A stretch of DNA of 64,000 nucleotides from positions 62,001 to 126,000 of the forward strand of contig CAJXOF010000001.1 in assembly GCA_913057945.1 (NCBI GenBank), in the 5' to 3' direction. Positions within the stretch are counted from its first letter, which is position 1. Each line of letters opens with the position of its first letter. The notes beneath the pieces are model-generated. The model saw only the letters and a list, made by a program, of their open reading frames with translations, did not search any database and was not told the DNA's origin. The translations under genes were made by a program, and so were the position numbers. This document shows positions 17,071 through 27,420 of this stretch, piece by piece. Origin of the DNA: an uncultured Hyphomonadaceae bacterium (GTDB lineage: Bacteria > Pseudomonadota > Alphaproteobacteria > Caulobacterales > Hyphomonadaceae).

Positions 17071-18909
17071 CTATTTCTCGGACTTCATCTGCGGGGCCAG
17101 CCGGATGTGCAGCTCTTTGAGTTGCTTCTCATCCACCGGGCTCGGGGCCTGCATCATCAGGTCGCGCGCCTGCTGGTTCATCGGGAACAGCGTCACGTCG
17201 CGAATATTCTCGGCGTCTGCCAACAACATCACGATCCGGTCCACGCCTGGGGCGATCCCGCCATGCGGCGGCGCGCCATAACGGAACGCGTTCAGCATGC
17301 CGCCGAACTCCGCTTCCACGATTTCGGGCCCATAACCTGCCAGTTCGAACGCCTTCAGCATCAGTTGCGGGCTGTGGTTCCGGATCGCCCCGGATGACAG
17401 CTCTACGCCGTTGCAGACGATGTCGTACTGGTAGGCCTTGAGGTCGAGCTGTTTCTCTTCCGTGTCAGCAGCCAGCAGCGCGTCCATCCCGCCCTGGGGC
17501 ATCGAGAACGGGTTGTGGCTGAAATCGACCTTCTTGTTGTCTTCGTCATACTCATACATCGGGAAATCAATGATCCAGCAGAGCCGGAAAACGCCCTCCT
17601 CGATCAGGCCGAGTTCTTCGCCGACCTTTGTCCGGGCTGCGCCCGCGAGCTTGTAGGCGTCGCTTTTCTTCCCGGCAGAGAAGAAGATGCCGTCCCCGGC
17701 ACCGAGGCCGAGCTTTTCCAGAAGTGCTGCCAGATGGGCAGGCTCGAAATTCTTGAGAACGGGATCCTGGCTGTCGACACCGCCGCCATCGGCCTCCTTG
17801 AGGCGCGCATAGCCGAGGCCAGGTGCCTGCATCTCTTTCTTCGCCCACTTGTCCAGTTCGTCGAAGAATTTGCGGGATTTCTCCGCAGCGGCCTTCGGTG
17901 CCGGGATCGCGATCACGCGTCCACCGCCGCCAATGATCTTGGCAAATATGCCGAAGCCCGTCTTGCTGTCATCCTCGAAGAATTCGGACACATCCGCCAA
18001 TTCAATCGGGTTACGCAGGTCCGGCTTGTCGGAGCCGTATTTCGCCATCGCTTCAGCGTAAGGAATACGAGGGAATGCGCCGTCCGGCACTTTCCGACCC
18101 TTGCCTTCCCAGTCAGCGAACTCGCTGAAGACACCAGCCATGACAGGCTCAATCGAATTGAATACGTCTTCTTGCGTCACGAAGCTCATTTCGATATCAA
18201 GCTGATAGAATTCGCCCGGCGAGCGGTCTGCACGGGCATCTTCATCGCGGAAGCATGGCGCGATCTGGAAATAGCGGTCAAAGCCCGACACCATGAGCAA
18301 TTGCTTGAATTGCTGTGGCGCCTGCGGCAGCGCGTAGAACTCGCCCGGATGTATCCGGCTCGGCACGAGGAAGTCGCGCGCGCCTTCCGGACTGGAAGCC
18401 GTCAGGATGGGCGTCTGGTACTCGGTAAAGCCCTGCTCGAGCATGCGGCGACGCAGGCTGGCAATCACCTGGCTGCGTAGGATCATGTTCTTGTGCAGGG
18501 TCTCACGGCGCAAATCGAGATAGCGATGCGTCAGGCGGATCTCTTCCGGATAGTCCGGTTCGCCAAACACCGGTAGCGGCAACTCGGCGGCTTCCGACTG
18601 GACCATGACTTCACCGGCCACGACCTCAATCTCGCCGGTGACGAGGTTCGGGTTCACGAGGCTCTCATCCCGGGCCACGACCTTGCCTTCCAGCGTGATC
18701 ACGCTCTCCGCACGCAGCCGCTCAACCGTGCCGAATCCGGGTGAGCCCGGATTGAACACGATCTGCGTCAGGCCGTAATGATCCCGCAGGTCAATGAACA
18801 TCACCCCGCCATGATCGCGGCGGCGGTGAAGCCAGCCAGACAGTTTTACGGTTTCACCGACATGGGACTTACGAAGTTCCCCGCAAGTATGGGTGCGATA
18901 GGCGTGCAT
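17071..18909 (-). CDS. aspS: Aspartyl-tRNA synthetase, probably non-discriminating (Asp/Asn)
   Basis: A 612-residue class IIb synthetase. It has an N-terminal OB anticodon-binding fold (about 1-110), a catalytic core with motif 2 ([19 protein letters not shown]), a bacterial insertion domain, and motif 3 near APGVDRIVM. The start at 18909 (MHAYRTHTC) matches the family; a longer reading adds an unrelated leader. [11 protein letters not shown] has His28 at the site where discriminating enzymes usually have Leu, a known feature of AspRSs that also charge tRNA-Asn. Together with gatCAB in the window, this suggests Asn-tRNA is made by amidation. Divergent from rnd. Confidence 0.95.
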   Translation of the reverse strand: MHAYRTHTCGELRKSHVGETVKLSGWLHRRRDHGGVMFIDLRDHYGLTQIVFNPGSPGFGTVERLRAESVITLEGKVVARDESLVNPNLVTGEIEVVAGEVMVQSEAAELPLPVFGEPDYPEEIRLTHRYLDLRRETLHKNMILRSQVIASLRRRMLEQGFTEYQTPILTASSPEGARDFLVPSRIHPGEFYALPQAPQQFKQLLMVSGFDRYFQIAPCFRDEDARADRSPGEFYQLDIEMSFVTQEDVFNSIEPVMAGVFSEFADWEGKGRKVPDGAFPRIPYAEAMAKYGSDKPDLRNPIELADVSEFFEDDSKTGFGIFAKIIGGGGRVIAIPAPKAAAEKSRKFFDELDKWAKKEMQAPGLGYARLKEADGGGVDSQDPVLKNFEPAHLAALLEKLGLGAGDGIFFSAGKKSDAYKLAGAARTKVGEELGLIEEGVFRLCWIIDFPMYEYDEDNKKVDFSHNPFSMPQGGMDALLAADTEEKQLDLKAYQYDIVCNGVELSSGAIRNHSPQLMLKAFELAGYGPEIVEAEFGGMLNAFRYGAPPHGGIAPGVDRIVMLLADAENIRDVTLFPMNQQARDLMMQAPSPVDEKQLKELHIRLAPQMKSEK

Positions 18910-19007
18910 CGGATGCTCTCTCCGGAAATTCGGTCCAACAGAAATAAAGGCGCGAAAGGCATTCAAGCTCTCGCAATTGTCAAGGCGATGCGATACGCAA
19001 GCGCGCG

Positions 19008-20174
19008 ATGACTGACAACACCCTGACTCCCATTACTGAGCAGTCGGCACTGGAAGACCTGTGCGGAAAGCTCGCAGAATCCGACTTTATCTGTGTCGAT
19101 ACCGAGTTCCATCGGGAAACGACCTATTGGCCGGAACTCTGCCTCGTCCAGGCCTCCGCCCCCGGCGTAGAAGGCCTGATTGACCCATTAGCTGAAGATC
19201 TGGACATTGGTCCCTTCCTCGACCTGATCGCTGCGGACAACCGGGTGAAGGTGTTCCATGCTGCCCGTCAGGACCTTGAAATCTTCAACCGCCTGATCGG
19301 CCACCCGCCCGGCCCGATCTTCGATACTCAGGTCGCCGCCATGGCGCTTGGCCTCGGCGATTCGATCTCTTACGACAATCTCGTCCAGCGCCTGTTGAAG
19401 CGGCAGATCGACAAATCCAGCCAGTTCACCGACTGGACGCGGCGTCCGCTGAGCCAGAAACAGCTCGTCTATGCCCTCGGCGACGTGACCCATCTGCGCG
19501 ATGCGTATCTCAAGATGCGCGACCAGCTCGAAACCCGTGGCCGCCTCGGCTGGGTGCGCGAGGAGATGGCGGACCTCGAAGACCCGGTCAAATACGACAC
19601 CGATCCGGCCAATGCCTGGCAGCGCCTGAAACTGCGCAAGCCCAAGAAGGACTATGCGGCCATCGTAGTGGCTGTCGCGGCGTGGCGGGAATCGCTGGCC
19701 CAGGAACTCGACAAACCGCGCCGCCGTATCCTGAAGGATGACGCCATTCAGGAAATCGCCAGCCAGAAGCCCCGCTCTGAAGGCGAATTCGGCCAGCTGC
19801 GCGCGGTCCCCAATGGGTTCATCCGGTCAAAATTCGGCCAGGGCCTGCTTGAAGCGGTCACGGATGCCATCGACAATCCGGACAAGTTTGCGCCCGAACT
19901 TGGCCCCCGCGTCCAGAACGCCCAGATCCCGGCCGGTGCGCCGGAACTCCTCAAAGTGCTCCTGAAGCATGTCAGCGAAGAGAATGACGTGGTTCCGCGT
20001 CTGATCGCCAATGCCGCCGACATCGACCGGATCGCCCGCGGCGAGACCGGCGACGAGATCGCGGCCATGTCCGGCTGGCGGTATGACATGTTCGGACAAC
20101 GGGCACAGGCCCTGCTGAACGGCAAGCTGGCCGTCTCCTTCGAAGGGGGGCAGGTCCGTCTGTTCGACGTCTAG
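19008..20174 (+). CDS. rnd: Ribonuclease D
   Basis: A 388-residue 3'-5' exoribonuclease for tRNA and stable RNA maturation. The DEDD exonuclease domain fills about 1-190 ([20 protein letters not shown] with the first Asp/Glu pair; [13 protein letters not shown]; later [13 protein letters not shown]). An HRDC domain lies at about 205-285 and a second helical part follows. It is divergent from aspS with a 98-nt intergenic region and ends 2 nt from the opposing ppx stop codon. Confidence 0.95.
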   Translation: MTDNTLTPITEQSALEDLCGKLAESDFICVDTEFHRETTYWPELCLVQASAPGVEGLIDPLAEDLDIGPFLDLIAADNRVKVFHAARQDLEIFNRLIGHPPGPIFDTQVAAMALGLGDSISYDNLVQRLLKRQIDKSSQFTDWTRRPLSQKQLVYALGDVTHLRDAYLKMRDQLETRGRLGWVREEMADLEDPVKYDTDPANAWQRLKLRKPKKDYAAIVVAVAAWRESLAQELDKPRRRILKDDAIQEIASQKPRSEGEFGQLRAVPNGFIRSKFGQGLLEAVTDAIDNPDKFAPELGPRVQNAQIPAGAPELLKVLLKHVSEENDVVPRLIANAADIDRIARGETGDEIAAMSGWRYDMFGQRAQALLNGKLAVSFEGGQVRLFDV

Positions 20175-20176
20175 CG

Positions 20177-21658
20177 TCAGCTGATGACCACATCCGGCTT
20201 CAGCCGGAGCTGGCTGGCCGTCTGTGAGAGGCGGCGTTCCACCGTATCGGACACCATGGCCGCATCAGCATTGGAGACCCGCAATTCCAGCGCGTCATGC
20301 GTGCGCACGAGCCGCGCGCGCTGAAGGATCGGCCCTGACCGTCCGGAGAACACCGCGCCGAGACGCATGGCGCTGCCAATCTGGCGGGCCCGCTCGTCCT
20401 GCTCGGGCGTGGTCAGGCCGACATAGTCGTCAGGCCGCTTGAAATCCTTTTCGTACCGACAGCCAATCGCATAGGCGATCAGGGCGCGCTCACTGTGCGA
20501 GACCCCGACATAGGGCGCTCTCAATGCCTGGTCATACGCCATGATAGACCGGTGATCCGGATGGAAGCGCCCGGCGCTGTCCGCCATCATGCAAGCAGTT
20601 TTCTCAATTCTCGCGTCAGCTGCGGGAGATCCGAACAGGTCCGGCTCCGGCGCCAGAGCGGGCGCAATGAATTCGTGCAGCGCCTCTCCGAACAGGATCT
20701 GGTTCTTGTCGAGCCGCGCAAACGCGATTGCGCCATCCATCAAAGGGTCATGCGACGGCGCGCCGAGCGCGTCTCGCAGGACACCCTCCCGCAGCCCGGC
20801 GGAGGAGATCGTCACGCCCTCCAGCCGGCCGGTGGCCAGAATCTCCTGAAGCAGCATGGCGGCGACGGGCAAATGCTTGGCGCGGCGCTTGTCGATGGAT
20901 TCCAGCATGGCGCGCGCGGTCGAATTGGTCAGGCTGTCGAAACAAAGCTTGGCGACCTTGTCGACCTGCGTTTTCGACAGCTGGTAGCCCTGCAGCACCT
21001 GCAGAGCATAATTCTCCAATTGCATGTTCAGCTTGGCGATGGTCCGCCAGGCGCCGCCGACCGCATAGAAGCGACCGGATGATCGCGCCAGGACGTCTGA
21101 TGCCTTGAGTTCGGCCCGGATGGTCTTGCGGAGGGCCTTCAAATCGATGTCACCCTCGACCAGCGAGAGCGGGCCAAGCATCAGGCTTTCGCCGCGTTCG
21201 GCCTTGCCCCCGATCTGCTTGAATTCGAGACTGGAGCCGCCGAGGTCCCCAATCAGGCCATGCGGCGCATGGAAGCTCGCTTCCACCCCCACGGCCGACA
21301 AGCGGGCCTCGTCTTCGCCCGACAGGACGGTCACGCGCCGTCCCAATGCCTTGGAGGCAAGATTGATGAATTCCGGACCGTTCTCCGCCGACCGGACAGC
21401 GGCGGTGGCAACGGCAGTGTAGTGTCTCAAATTCAGGGCTTTCAGGATCGCACGATAGCGGCCGAGCGCCTTCAGCGCCGATTCCACCCCGGTAGGCGAC
21501 AGCCTGCCAGTCTGCATGAGGCCCTGCCCAAGACCCGCCATGACCTTTTCGTTGAAGGTTGGAAGGATCGACGTGCCGAGCACATCATAGATCACCAGGC
21601 GCACCGAGTTTGACCCGATGTCGATAATGGCGGCGCGCTCGGACTTCGGGAACATCAA
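20177..21658 (-). CDS. ppx: Exopolyphosphatase, Ppx/GppA family
   Basis: A 493-residue ASKHA-fold phosphatase that shortens polyphosphate from its ends or hydrolyses pppGpp. The N-terminus has AAIIDIGSNSVRLVIYD (phosphate 1 loop), and later ATAAVRSAENG, SGEDEARLSAVG and IGDLGGSSLEF. A C-terminal HD-like helical domain follows from about residue 300. The start lies 2 nt after the ppk stop, so synthesis and degradation of polyphosphate are encoded as a pair. Ppx versus GppA cannot be separated with confidence, but pairing with ppk favours Ppx. Confidence 0.92.
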   Translation of the reverse strand: MMFPKSERAAIIDIGSNSVRLVIYDVLGTSILPTFNEKVMAGLGQGLMQTGRLSPTGVESALKALGRYRAILKALNLRHYTAVATAAVRSAENGPEFINLASKALGRRVTVLSGEDEARLSAVGVEASFHAPHGLIGDLGGSSLEFKQIGGKAERGESLMLGPLSLVEGDIDLKALRKTIRAELKASDVLARSSGRFYAVGGAWRTIAKLNMQLENYALQVLQGYQLSKTQVDKVAKLCFDSLTNSTARAMLESIDKRRAKHLPVAAMLLQEILATGRLEGVTISSAGLREGVLRDALGAPSHDPLMDGAIAFARLDKNQILFGEALHEFIAPALAPEPDLFGSPAADARIEKTACMMADSAGRFHPDHRSIMAYDQALRAPYVGVSHSERALIAYAIGCRYEKDFKRPDDYVGLTTPEQDERARQIGSAMRLGAVFSGRSGPILQRARLVRTHDALELRVSNADAAMVSDTVERRLSQTASQLRLKPDVVIS

Positions 21659-21660
21659 GT

Positions 21661-23829
21661 CTAGACGCCTTCCCGCGGTTTAAGGCGCGGCGGCAAGCTG
21701 ACTTCCAGCGCGCTCCCGCGTCCGGACAGGCTGGGATTATCCATGAAATAGGTGTGGGCCGAGAAGGATTCGGCGCCCGCTCTCAGCTCCATCCGCTCAT
21801 AGACGCCGTCCTCGCGCATGATCCAGCTCTGCTGTTCATCGTTCAGGTTCGCCACCATGATCTGGTTCAGGACCTGGCGGTGGACCGTCGGGTTCTCGAC
21901 CGGAACCAAGGCTTCTACGCGCCGGTTCAGATTGCGCGGCATCCAGTCCGCCGACGAAATGAACACCTTGGCTTTGGGGGATGGCAGGACTTCGCCATTC
22001 GCAAAGCAGACAATGCGGGAATGTTCGAGGAACCGGCCCACAATGCTCTTTACGGAAATGTTGTCCGACAATCCGGGGACACCAGGGCGCAAGCAGCAGA
22101 TGCCGCGCACAACCAGAATGATCGGAACGCCGCACTGGCTTGCCGCGTAGAGCGCATCAATGACTTCGCCATCGACCAGCGAGTTCATCTTGGCCCAGAT
22201 GCCACAAGGCTCTCCCTTTCGGGCGGCGTCCGCCTCCGCCTCGATCATCCCGATCAGCTTTTCTTTCAGGTCGAGCGGCGACATGGAGACCTTTTCCATG
22301 ACGGGCCCGACCGAAGGCGGCTCGCGATAGGCGGTGACGAAGTTGAACAGCCGGTTGGCATCACGACCAAGGCCGGCGTCGGCTGTAAACAGGGACAAGT
22401 CCGTATAGATACGGGCATTGATCGGGTGATAATTTCCCGTGCCGAAATGAGTATAGGTGCGCAGCTCGTCGCCCTCGCGCCGAACCACGAGAGAGACCTT
22501 GGCGTGTGTCTTGTACTCGATGAATCCATACACCACCTGCACGCCTGCACGTTCAAGGTCACGTGCGAGACGGAGATTGGCCTCCTCATCAAAGCGCGCC
22601 TTGATCTCGACCAGTGCCGTGACATTCTTCCCCGCCTCGGCCGCCTCGATCAGCGCAGCGACAATGGGGGAATTTGTCGTGGTCCGGTAAAGTGTCTGCT
22701 TGATGGCCACCACTTGCGGATCGGCGGCAGCCTGACGGATGAACTGCACCACCACATCAAATGTCTCGAAGGGATGATGGACCAGAATGTCCTTGGCGCG
22801 GATGGCGGCAAGACAGTCGCCGCCCATTTCGCGGATGCGTTCGGGATAGCGCGGCTCATAGGACGGAAATTGCAAATCCGGCCGGTCATTGACGATCAGC
22901 TCGGATAACTGCGCCATGCCGAGAATACCGTCATAGAGAACAATGTCTGCTTCTTCAGCGCCGATCTCATGCGTGATCAGCCGTCGCAAATCCACCGGCG
23001 CGCTCGACTGCATCCGGATGCGGACGATACGTCCCCGGCGACGCTGCTTCAGCAGGACTTCGAATTCGCGGATCAGGTCTTCGGCTTCTTCCTCGATCTC
23101 GATATCGCTGTCCCGGATGACCCGGAACAGGCAACGGTCCTTTTCCTCGAAGCCGGGGAACAGCTCGTCGATGAACATGCCGATCACGTCTTCAAGGGCG
23201 ATGAAGCGCAGATTGCCCTTCGTTCCCTTGGGCAGCCGGATGAACCGGCGGACAAAGGCCGGCAATGGAATAATCCCGACATGATCCTCGCCATTGCCTT
23301 TCGCGACCAGATTGATCGCAATCGAGAAGCCGAGATTGGGAATGAACGGAAAGGGGTGCGCCGGATCGACCGCAAGCGGTGTCAGGACCGGGAAGATGTT
23401 GGACCGGAAATACTTGTCGAGTTCGGCGCGGTCCTTCTTGTTCAGATCCTTCACGCCGAGCACGTCAACGCCTTCGGCATGCAGTTCCTGTTTCAGGCTG
23501 CGCCAGCGCTCCTGCTGCTCGGCGATCAGTTTGAGCGAGGTTTCCTCGATCCGGTCGACCTGTTCGCCGGGGGTGAGGCCGTCCTGGCTGGCTTTCACCA
23601 CGCCCGCCCGCACCTGCTCACGCAAGCCCGCATACCGGACCATTTCGAATTCATCGAGATTACTCGCCGAAATCGACAGGAACCGCAGGCGTTCCAGCAG
23701 CGGATGGTCCTGATTGGAGGCTTCTTCCAGGACACGCTGGTTGAATTCGAGCCAGGACAATTCCCGGTTCAGGAACCGTTCCGGAGCGCTCATCAGCTGC
23801 TTCTGGGTGCCAGACTGTCCATCGGCCAT
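21661..23829 (-). CDS. ppk1: Polyphosphate kinase 1
   Basis: A 722-residue enzyme that polymerises ATP gamma-phosphate into polyphosphate. It has the N-terminal helical domain (FLNRELSWLEFNQRVLEEA), the head domain, and two PLD-like C-terminal domains with KQTLYRTTTNSPI, the probable phospho-His in YKTHAKVSLV, and THFGTGNYHPINA. The start at 23829 (MADGQSG) is preferred over 23850 because GGAG lies 8 nt upstream, whereas the earlier ATG has no ribosome binding site. Followed by ppx and preceded by an hda-like gene. Confidence 0.96.
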   Translation of the reverse strand: MADGQSGTQKQLMSAPERFLNRELSWLEFNQRVLEEASNQDHPLLERLRFLSISASNLDEFEMVRYAGLREQVRAGVVKASQDGLTPGEQVDRIEETSLKLIAEQQERWRSLKQELHAEGVDVLGVKDLNKKDRAELDKYFRSNIFPVLTPLAVDPAHPFPFIPNLGFSIAINLVAKGNGEDHVGIIPLPAFVRRFIRLPKGTKGNLRFIALEDVIGMFIDELFPGFEEKDRCLFRVIRDSDIEIEEEAEDLIREFEVLLKQRRRGRIVRIRMQSSAPVDLRRLITHEIGAEEADIVLYDGILGMAQLSELIVNDRPDLQFPSYEPRYPERIREMGGDCLAAIRAKDILVHHPFETFDVVVQFIRQAAADPQVVAIKQTLYRTTTNSPIVAALIEAAEAGKNVTALVEIKARFDEEANLRLARDLERAGVQVVYGFIEYKTHAKVSLVVRREGDELRTYTHFGTGNYHPINARIYTDLSLFTADAGLGRDANRLFNFVTAYREPPSVGPVMEKVSMSPLDLKEKLIGMIEAEADAARKGEPCGIWAKMNSLVDGEVIDALYAASQCGVPIILVVRGICCLRPGVPGLSDNISVKSIVGRFLEHSRIVCFANGEVLPSPKAKVFISSADWMPRNLNRRVEALVPVENPTVHRQVLNQIMVANLNDEQQSWIMREDGVYERMELRAGAESFSAHTYFMDNPSLSGRGSALEVSLPPRLKPREGV

Positions 23830-23857
23830 GATGCCAACTCCGCAATTCATTTCAGGT

Positions 23858-24583
23858 CTAGAGCATGGACCTCTGATCGGGATCGGCCCAGCCCAGCTCT
23901 TCGACGACTTCCCTGGCCAGCGGCACCGAAGGTGCCCTGCCCGCTTCGGTCACCTTATCATTCAATTTCTCTATAAATATTTCGATTGCCTCATAGGAAA
24001 GTTCCAGACGGGGCACCAGATACTTAATGACCTCCGGGTCCAGCTTTAGGAAATAGCGCTCTGCCGCCGATTCCAGCCGCGCCATCAGCATTTTCTCGTC
24101 CGGCTCCCCGATCTCGATCACCGGCAGGGCCATCAGCCGCGATTTCAGGTCAGCCGATTGCGTCTGCCACTGGCTCGGATGGCGTTTGGACGTCAGCAGC
24201 ACATGCCCGCCCTCGGCCGTCGCCGAATTGATCAGCGTCAACAAATTCTCGGACTTCCTGACCAGATCGGCGTCATCCACCGCCACAAAGCCGGATGCCA
24301 GCACGGCCAGTCCACGCGATTTCAGCCGGGAAAACTCCTTGGCGACATGATAGCTGCCACCGAATTCCTGGCACCAAGCCCGCGCCAGCACCGACAGCCC
24401 GCAGCGCGGCGGTCCCAACAGGCAGATCACAGGAAACGGCCAGCTTTGCGGCGCGCCCAGCACGGCCAACGCACTCTCATTCGCTTCCGTGACCAGAAGC
24501 GCGTCGAGTGTGGGTTCTTTCGCAGGAAAGCCGAGACTCAGCTGGCTCGGCTTTGGGGGCCTGTGTGGGGGTGCCGGGCTCAC
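23858..24583 (-). CDS. hdaA: Hda/DnaA-related replication regulator
   Basis: A 241-residue AAA+ protein of the HdaA type, which with the loaded beta clamp stimulates ATP hydrolysis by DnaA to block re-initiation. A clamp-binding motif (QLSLGF, about residues 14-19) is near the N-terminus. The Walker A region reads GPPRCGLS and lacks the usual lysine; Walker B-like FVAVDDAD and the sensor region (HVLLTSKRHPSQW) are present. Its ATG overlaps the DUF2066 stop (ATGA), so it is translated after that gene. The weak P-loop makes nucleotide binding uncertain. Confidence 0.8.
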   Translation of the reverse strand: MSPAPPHRPPKPSQLSLGFPAKEPTLDALLVTEANESALAVLGAPQSWPFPVICLLGPPRCGLSVLARAWCQEFGGSYHVAKEFSRLKSRGLAVLASGFVAVDDADLVRKSENLLTLINSATAEGGHVLLTSKRHPSQWQTQSADLKSRLMALPVIEIGEPDEKMLMARLESAAERYFLKLDPEVIKYLVPRLELSYEAIEIFIEKLNDKVTEAGRAPSVPLAREVVEELGWADPDQRSML

Positions 24584-25599
24584 GGTTCCCCCGAGGACGA
24601 AACGGCAGACCGCACGATCCAGCCATAATCATTTTCGGACAGCGACACACCGCGCTGGAGCAGGTCATTCTGCAGGCGCGGCGGATCCCCGGCATAGGAG
24701 AAGGCGACCAATGCGCCATCGCGGGCAATCGCTTCGATCCGGAATTCCGAAATCAGCGGTGAGCGCGCCAGCGCGCCGCGCAGCGTGTTCCATTCCGCAA
24801 GCGACGTGTAGCGCACGCTTGCGGTGGCGGGCGTGCGTTCCCCGCTGCGAATAACCGAGGTCCGCTTCCAGTTCTCATCAAGCAGGCTGAGCATCGCCTC
24901 GACCGCGCCCCCAAGCGTCTGGGCGTAGGAGGTCGTTCCGACAGGCTCCGTTCCGGCAGCGGTCACCGTCGAGACGGTCACGCGCCATGCACCATCGCGG
25001 CCTGACAAATCTGCGAGAATACCGCGCCGCGCGCCCATGGCAGAGGCTTCCGGCGATATTTCCATCCAGTCGCTGAACGCACTGTAACCGGGGCTGTTGG
25101 AGGTCACGAAAGGCGACAGGGTTTCGCTCCGTCCTGTTCCCAGCGCTTCGCGCCAGGCCGCTTCCAGACCGGCAGAGGCGGCGAGCGGAACCAGCAGGCC
25201 CTTGGGACCCTGCGTATCGACATAGGGCACCGACAGCGAGTCGAGGTGCGCGCGAACCATGCGCGGATTGTAGACCATCGCCAGCGTACCCTTGTAGCGC
25301 CCGTTCCCGGCCGTCTCTTCCTGCACATCCACAGCTGCCGACAAGCGGTTGGCCAGTGCGGCGTCGATGGGAATGCCGCCTGCCGCCATGCGGTCATCCG
25401 CCAGGGTGATCCGGTCGATCAGGACGCGCGCGCCCTTGATCCGGGCCGACGCCATCGCCTGTTCGCGCGCTTCAATCAGCGTGCTCGCGGATTCATCCAC
25501 TTCGATATTCGAGATCGTGTAGACATCCCGCGTATCTGCGGAGGCGCCCAGCCCAAGGGCAACGAGGGCAAAAAGGGACGCAATAAGGATACGAATCAT
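24580..25599 (-). CDS. DUF2066 exported protein
   Basis: A 339-residue protein with an N-terminal signal peptide (MIRILIASLFALVALGLGASA) and a DUF2066 domain (about 25-200: EAREQAMASARIKGARVLIDR; VYNPRMVRAHLDS). The start at 25599 is supported by GGAGG 9 nt upstream; a longer reading adds a basic leader. The family is envelope-associated with unknown function, and it commonly precedes hda in Alphaproteobacteria. It is divergent from purM with 105 nt between them. Confidence 0.85.
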   Translation of the reverse strand: MIRILIASLFALVALGLGASADTRDVYTISNIEVDESASTLIEAREQAMASARIKGARVLIDRITLADDRMAAGGIPIDAALANRLSAAVDVQEETAGNGRYKGTLAMVYNPRMVRAHLDSLSVPYVDTQGPKGLLVPLAASAGLEAAWREALGTGRSETLSPFVTSNSPGYSAFSDWMEISPEASAMGARRGILADLSGRDGAWRVTVSTVTAAGTEPVGTTSYAQTLGGAVEAMLSLLDENWKRTSVIRSGERTPATASVRYTSLAEWNTLRGALARSPLISEFRIEAIARDGALVAFSYAGDPPRLQNDLLQRGVSLSENDYGWIVRSAVSSSGEP

Positions 25600-25704
25600 G
25601 GTCAACGGCCTCCGTGTAGACCTCTTGTAGCAAGCCAGAGCTGGGGCTGGAACCGCAAGCGGCACTGGCAGAGATGTTTTCCCCATGCTAACGCGCGAGT
25701 CATC

Positions 25705-26730
25705 ATGAGCGATACATCCAAAACTCCCCTTTCCTACCGTGATGCCGGTGTCGACATTGAGGCAGGAGAAAGGCTGGTTGAGGCCATTGGCCCGCTGGCA
25801 AAGGCCACCGCCCGCGCAGGCGTCATGGGCGGGCTCGGCGGCTTCGGCGCGCTGTTCGATCTCAAAGCCTCAGGTTATGAGGATCCGGTCCTCGTCTCCG
25901 GCACGGATGGTGTCGGCACCAAGCTGATGCTGGCCTTCGAGACTGGCATCCACAACACGGTCGGCATCGACCTCGTAGCCATGTGCGCCAATGACGTGCT
26001 CGCCCAAGGGGCAGAGCCGCTGTTTTTCCTCGACTATTTCGCAACCGGCAAGCTCGAAGCCGGCATCGCCGAAGCGGTTGTCGCGGGCATCGCCGAAGGC
26101 TGTCGCCAGTCCGGCTGCGCGCTTGTCGGCGGCGAAACCGCTGAAATGCCCGGCATGTATCCGCCGGGCCATTACGACCTCGCCGGCTTTGTGGTCGGCG
26201 CCGTGGACCGCGCCAAGGTCCTGCCGCGCATGGGTGACATGGCGGCGGGCGACGTGCTGATCGGCATCGCTTCGTCCGGGCCGCACTCGAATGGCTATTC
26301 CCTCATCCGCCGCATCGTTGAGCGTGAGGGTCTTTCCTACGAAACTGCTTCGCCCTTCTCTGACGGCACACTCGGCGAGGCCCTGCTGACCCCGACGCGG
26401 CTTTATTCCGCAGCCGCCCTGCCGCTCATCAAGGGCAGCCTGATCAATGGTCTCGCCCACATTACCGGCGGCGGCCTGACGGAAAATACTCCGCGCATGT
26501 GCCCCGACCATCTCGTGCCCCGCATTGATAGAGACAGCTGGACTCCCGGCCCGGTCTTCCAATGGCTGCAGGAAGCCGGCGGCGTCGAACTGGATGAAAT
26601 GCACCGCACCTTCAATATGGGCATCGGCATGGTCTTCTCGGTCGAGCCGGACATGGCGGAGATCGTGATGAACCAGCTGAGCCTGATGGGGGAACAGCCG
26701 GTCGTGCTCGGAGATCTCGCCCCCGCATGA
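25705..26730 (+). CDS. purM: Phosphoribosylformylglycinamidine cyclo-ligase (AIR synthetase)
   Basis: A 341-residue purine-synthesis enzyme converting FGAM to AIR with ATP. Typical motifs are YRDAGVDIEAG, VSGTDGVGTKLM, GIDLVAMCANDVLAQGAEP, GGETAEMPGMY and HITGGGLTENTPR. The ATG at 25705 gives the normal N-terminus; longer in-frame readings run into the divergent gene. It overlaps purN by 4 nt (ATGA). Confidence 0.97.
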   Translation: MSDTSKTPLSYRDAGVDIEAGERLVEAIGPLAKATARAGVMGGLGGFGALFDLKASGYEDPVLVSGTDGVGTKLMLAFETGIHNTVGIDLVAMCANDVLAQGAEPLFFLDYFATGKLEAGIAEAVVAGIAEGCRQSGCALVGGETAEMPGMYPPGHYDLAGFVVGAVDRAKVLPRMGDMAAGDVLIGIASSGPHSNGYSLIRRIVEREGLSYETASPFSDGTLGEALLTPTRLYSAAALPLIKGSLINGLAHITGGGLTENTPRMCPDHLVPRIDRDSWTPGPVFQWLQEAGGVELDEMHRTFNMGIGMVFSVEPDMAEIVMNQLSLMGEQPVVLGDLAPA

Positions 26731-27317
26731 CCCGCCTGAATCTGGCCATCCTGATTTCGGGGCGCGGCTCCAACATGGAAGCCATTCTGGAGGCAGCGCA
26801 GGACCCGGCCTATCCGGCCAAGCCTGTCCTTGTCCTGTCCAACCGGCCCGACGCCAAGGGACTGGAAACGGCAAGGGCCGCCGGCATTGCGACCGCCGCC
26901 ATCGACCACAAGACCTATGGCAAGGACCGCGAAGCCTTTGAGCGCGTCGTGCACGAACAGCTCACAGAGGCAGGCGTCGAGATCATTGCCCTCGCCGGCT
27001 TCATGCGCGTCCTGACGCCCTGGTTCGTCAACAAATGGCAGGGCCGCATGGTCAACATCCACCCCTCCCTGCTGCCGAAATACAAGGGCCTCGACACCCA
27101 CCAGCGCGCGCTGGATGCAGGCGACACCGAAGCCGGCTGCACCGTCCACTGGGTCAGCCCGGGCGTCGATGACGGCGAAATCATCCAGCAGGCCAGCCTG
27201 CCCATCCTGCCCGGCGACACCGCCGACAGTCTCGCCGCCCGCCTCCTGCCGGTCGAGCACCAGCTCTACCCGGAAGCGCTGTCGAAGGCGTGCGCGGACA
27301 TTCAGACACGGGTCTGA
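26727..27317 (+). CDS. purN: Phosphoribosylglycinamide formyltransferase
   Basis: A 196-residue formyl-THF-dependent enzyme for step three of purine synthesis. It has ILISGRGSNMEAI (phosphate loop), the catalytic triad region NIHPSLLPKYKGLDTHQRAL (Asn, His), and VDDGEIIQQ with the Asp. Start inside the purM stop shows translational coupling. The 103 nt downstream hold no gene and no clear terminator. Confidence 0.96.
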   Translation: MTRLNLAILISGRGSNMEAILEAAQDPAYPAKPVLVLSNRPDAKGLETARAAGIATAAIDHKTYGKDREAFERVVHEQLTEAGVEIIALAGFMRVLTPWFVNKWQGRMVNIHPSLLPKYKGLDTHQRALDAGDTEAGCTVHWVSPGVDDGEIIQQASLPILPGDTADSLAARLLPVEHQLYPEALSKACADIQTRV

Positions 27318-27420
27318 CCACTCACGGACAGAGACAACTAAGTTCGCGTAGCGCTCTTGATGCCCCGGTCAGGATGAGTAGGCTTCATGCCAAGCCAAAA
27401 TGATCGTGGGGACGTAATCG

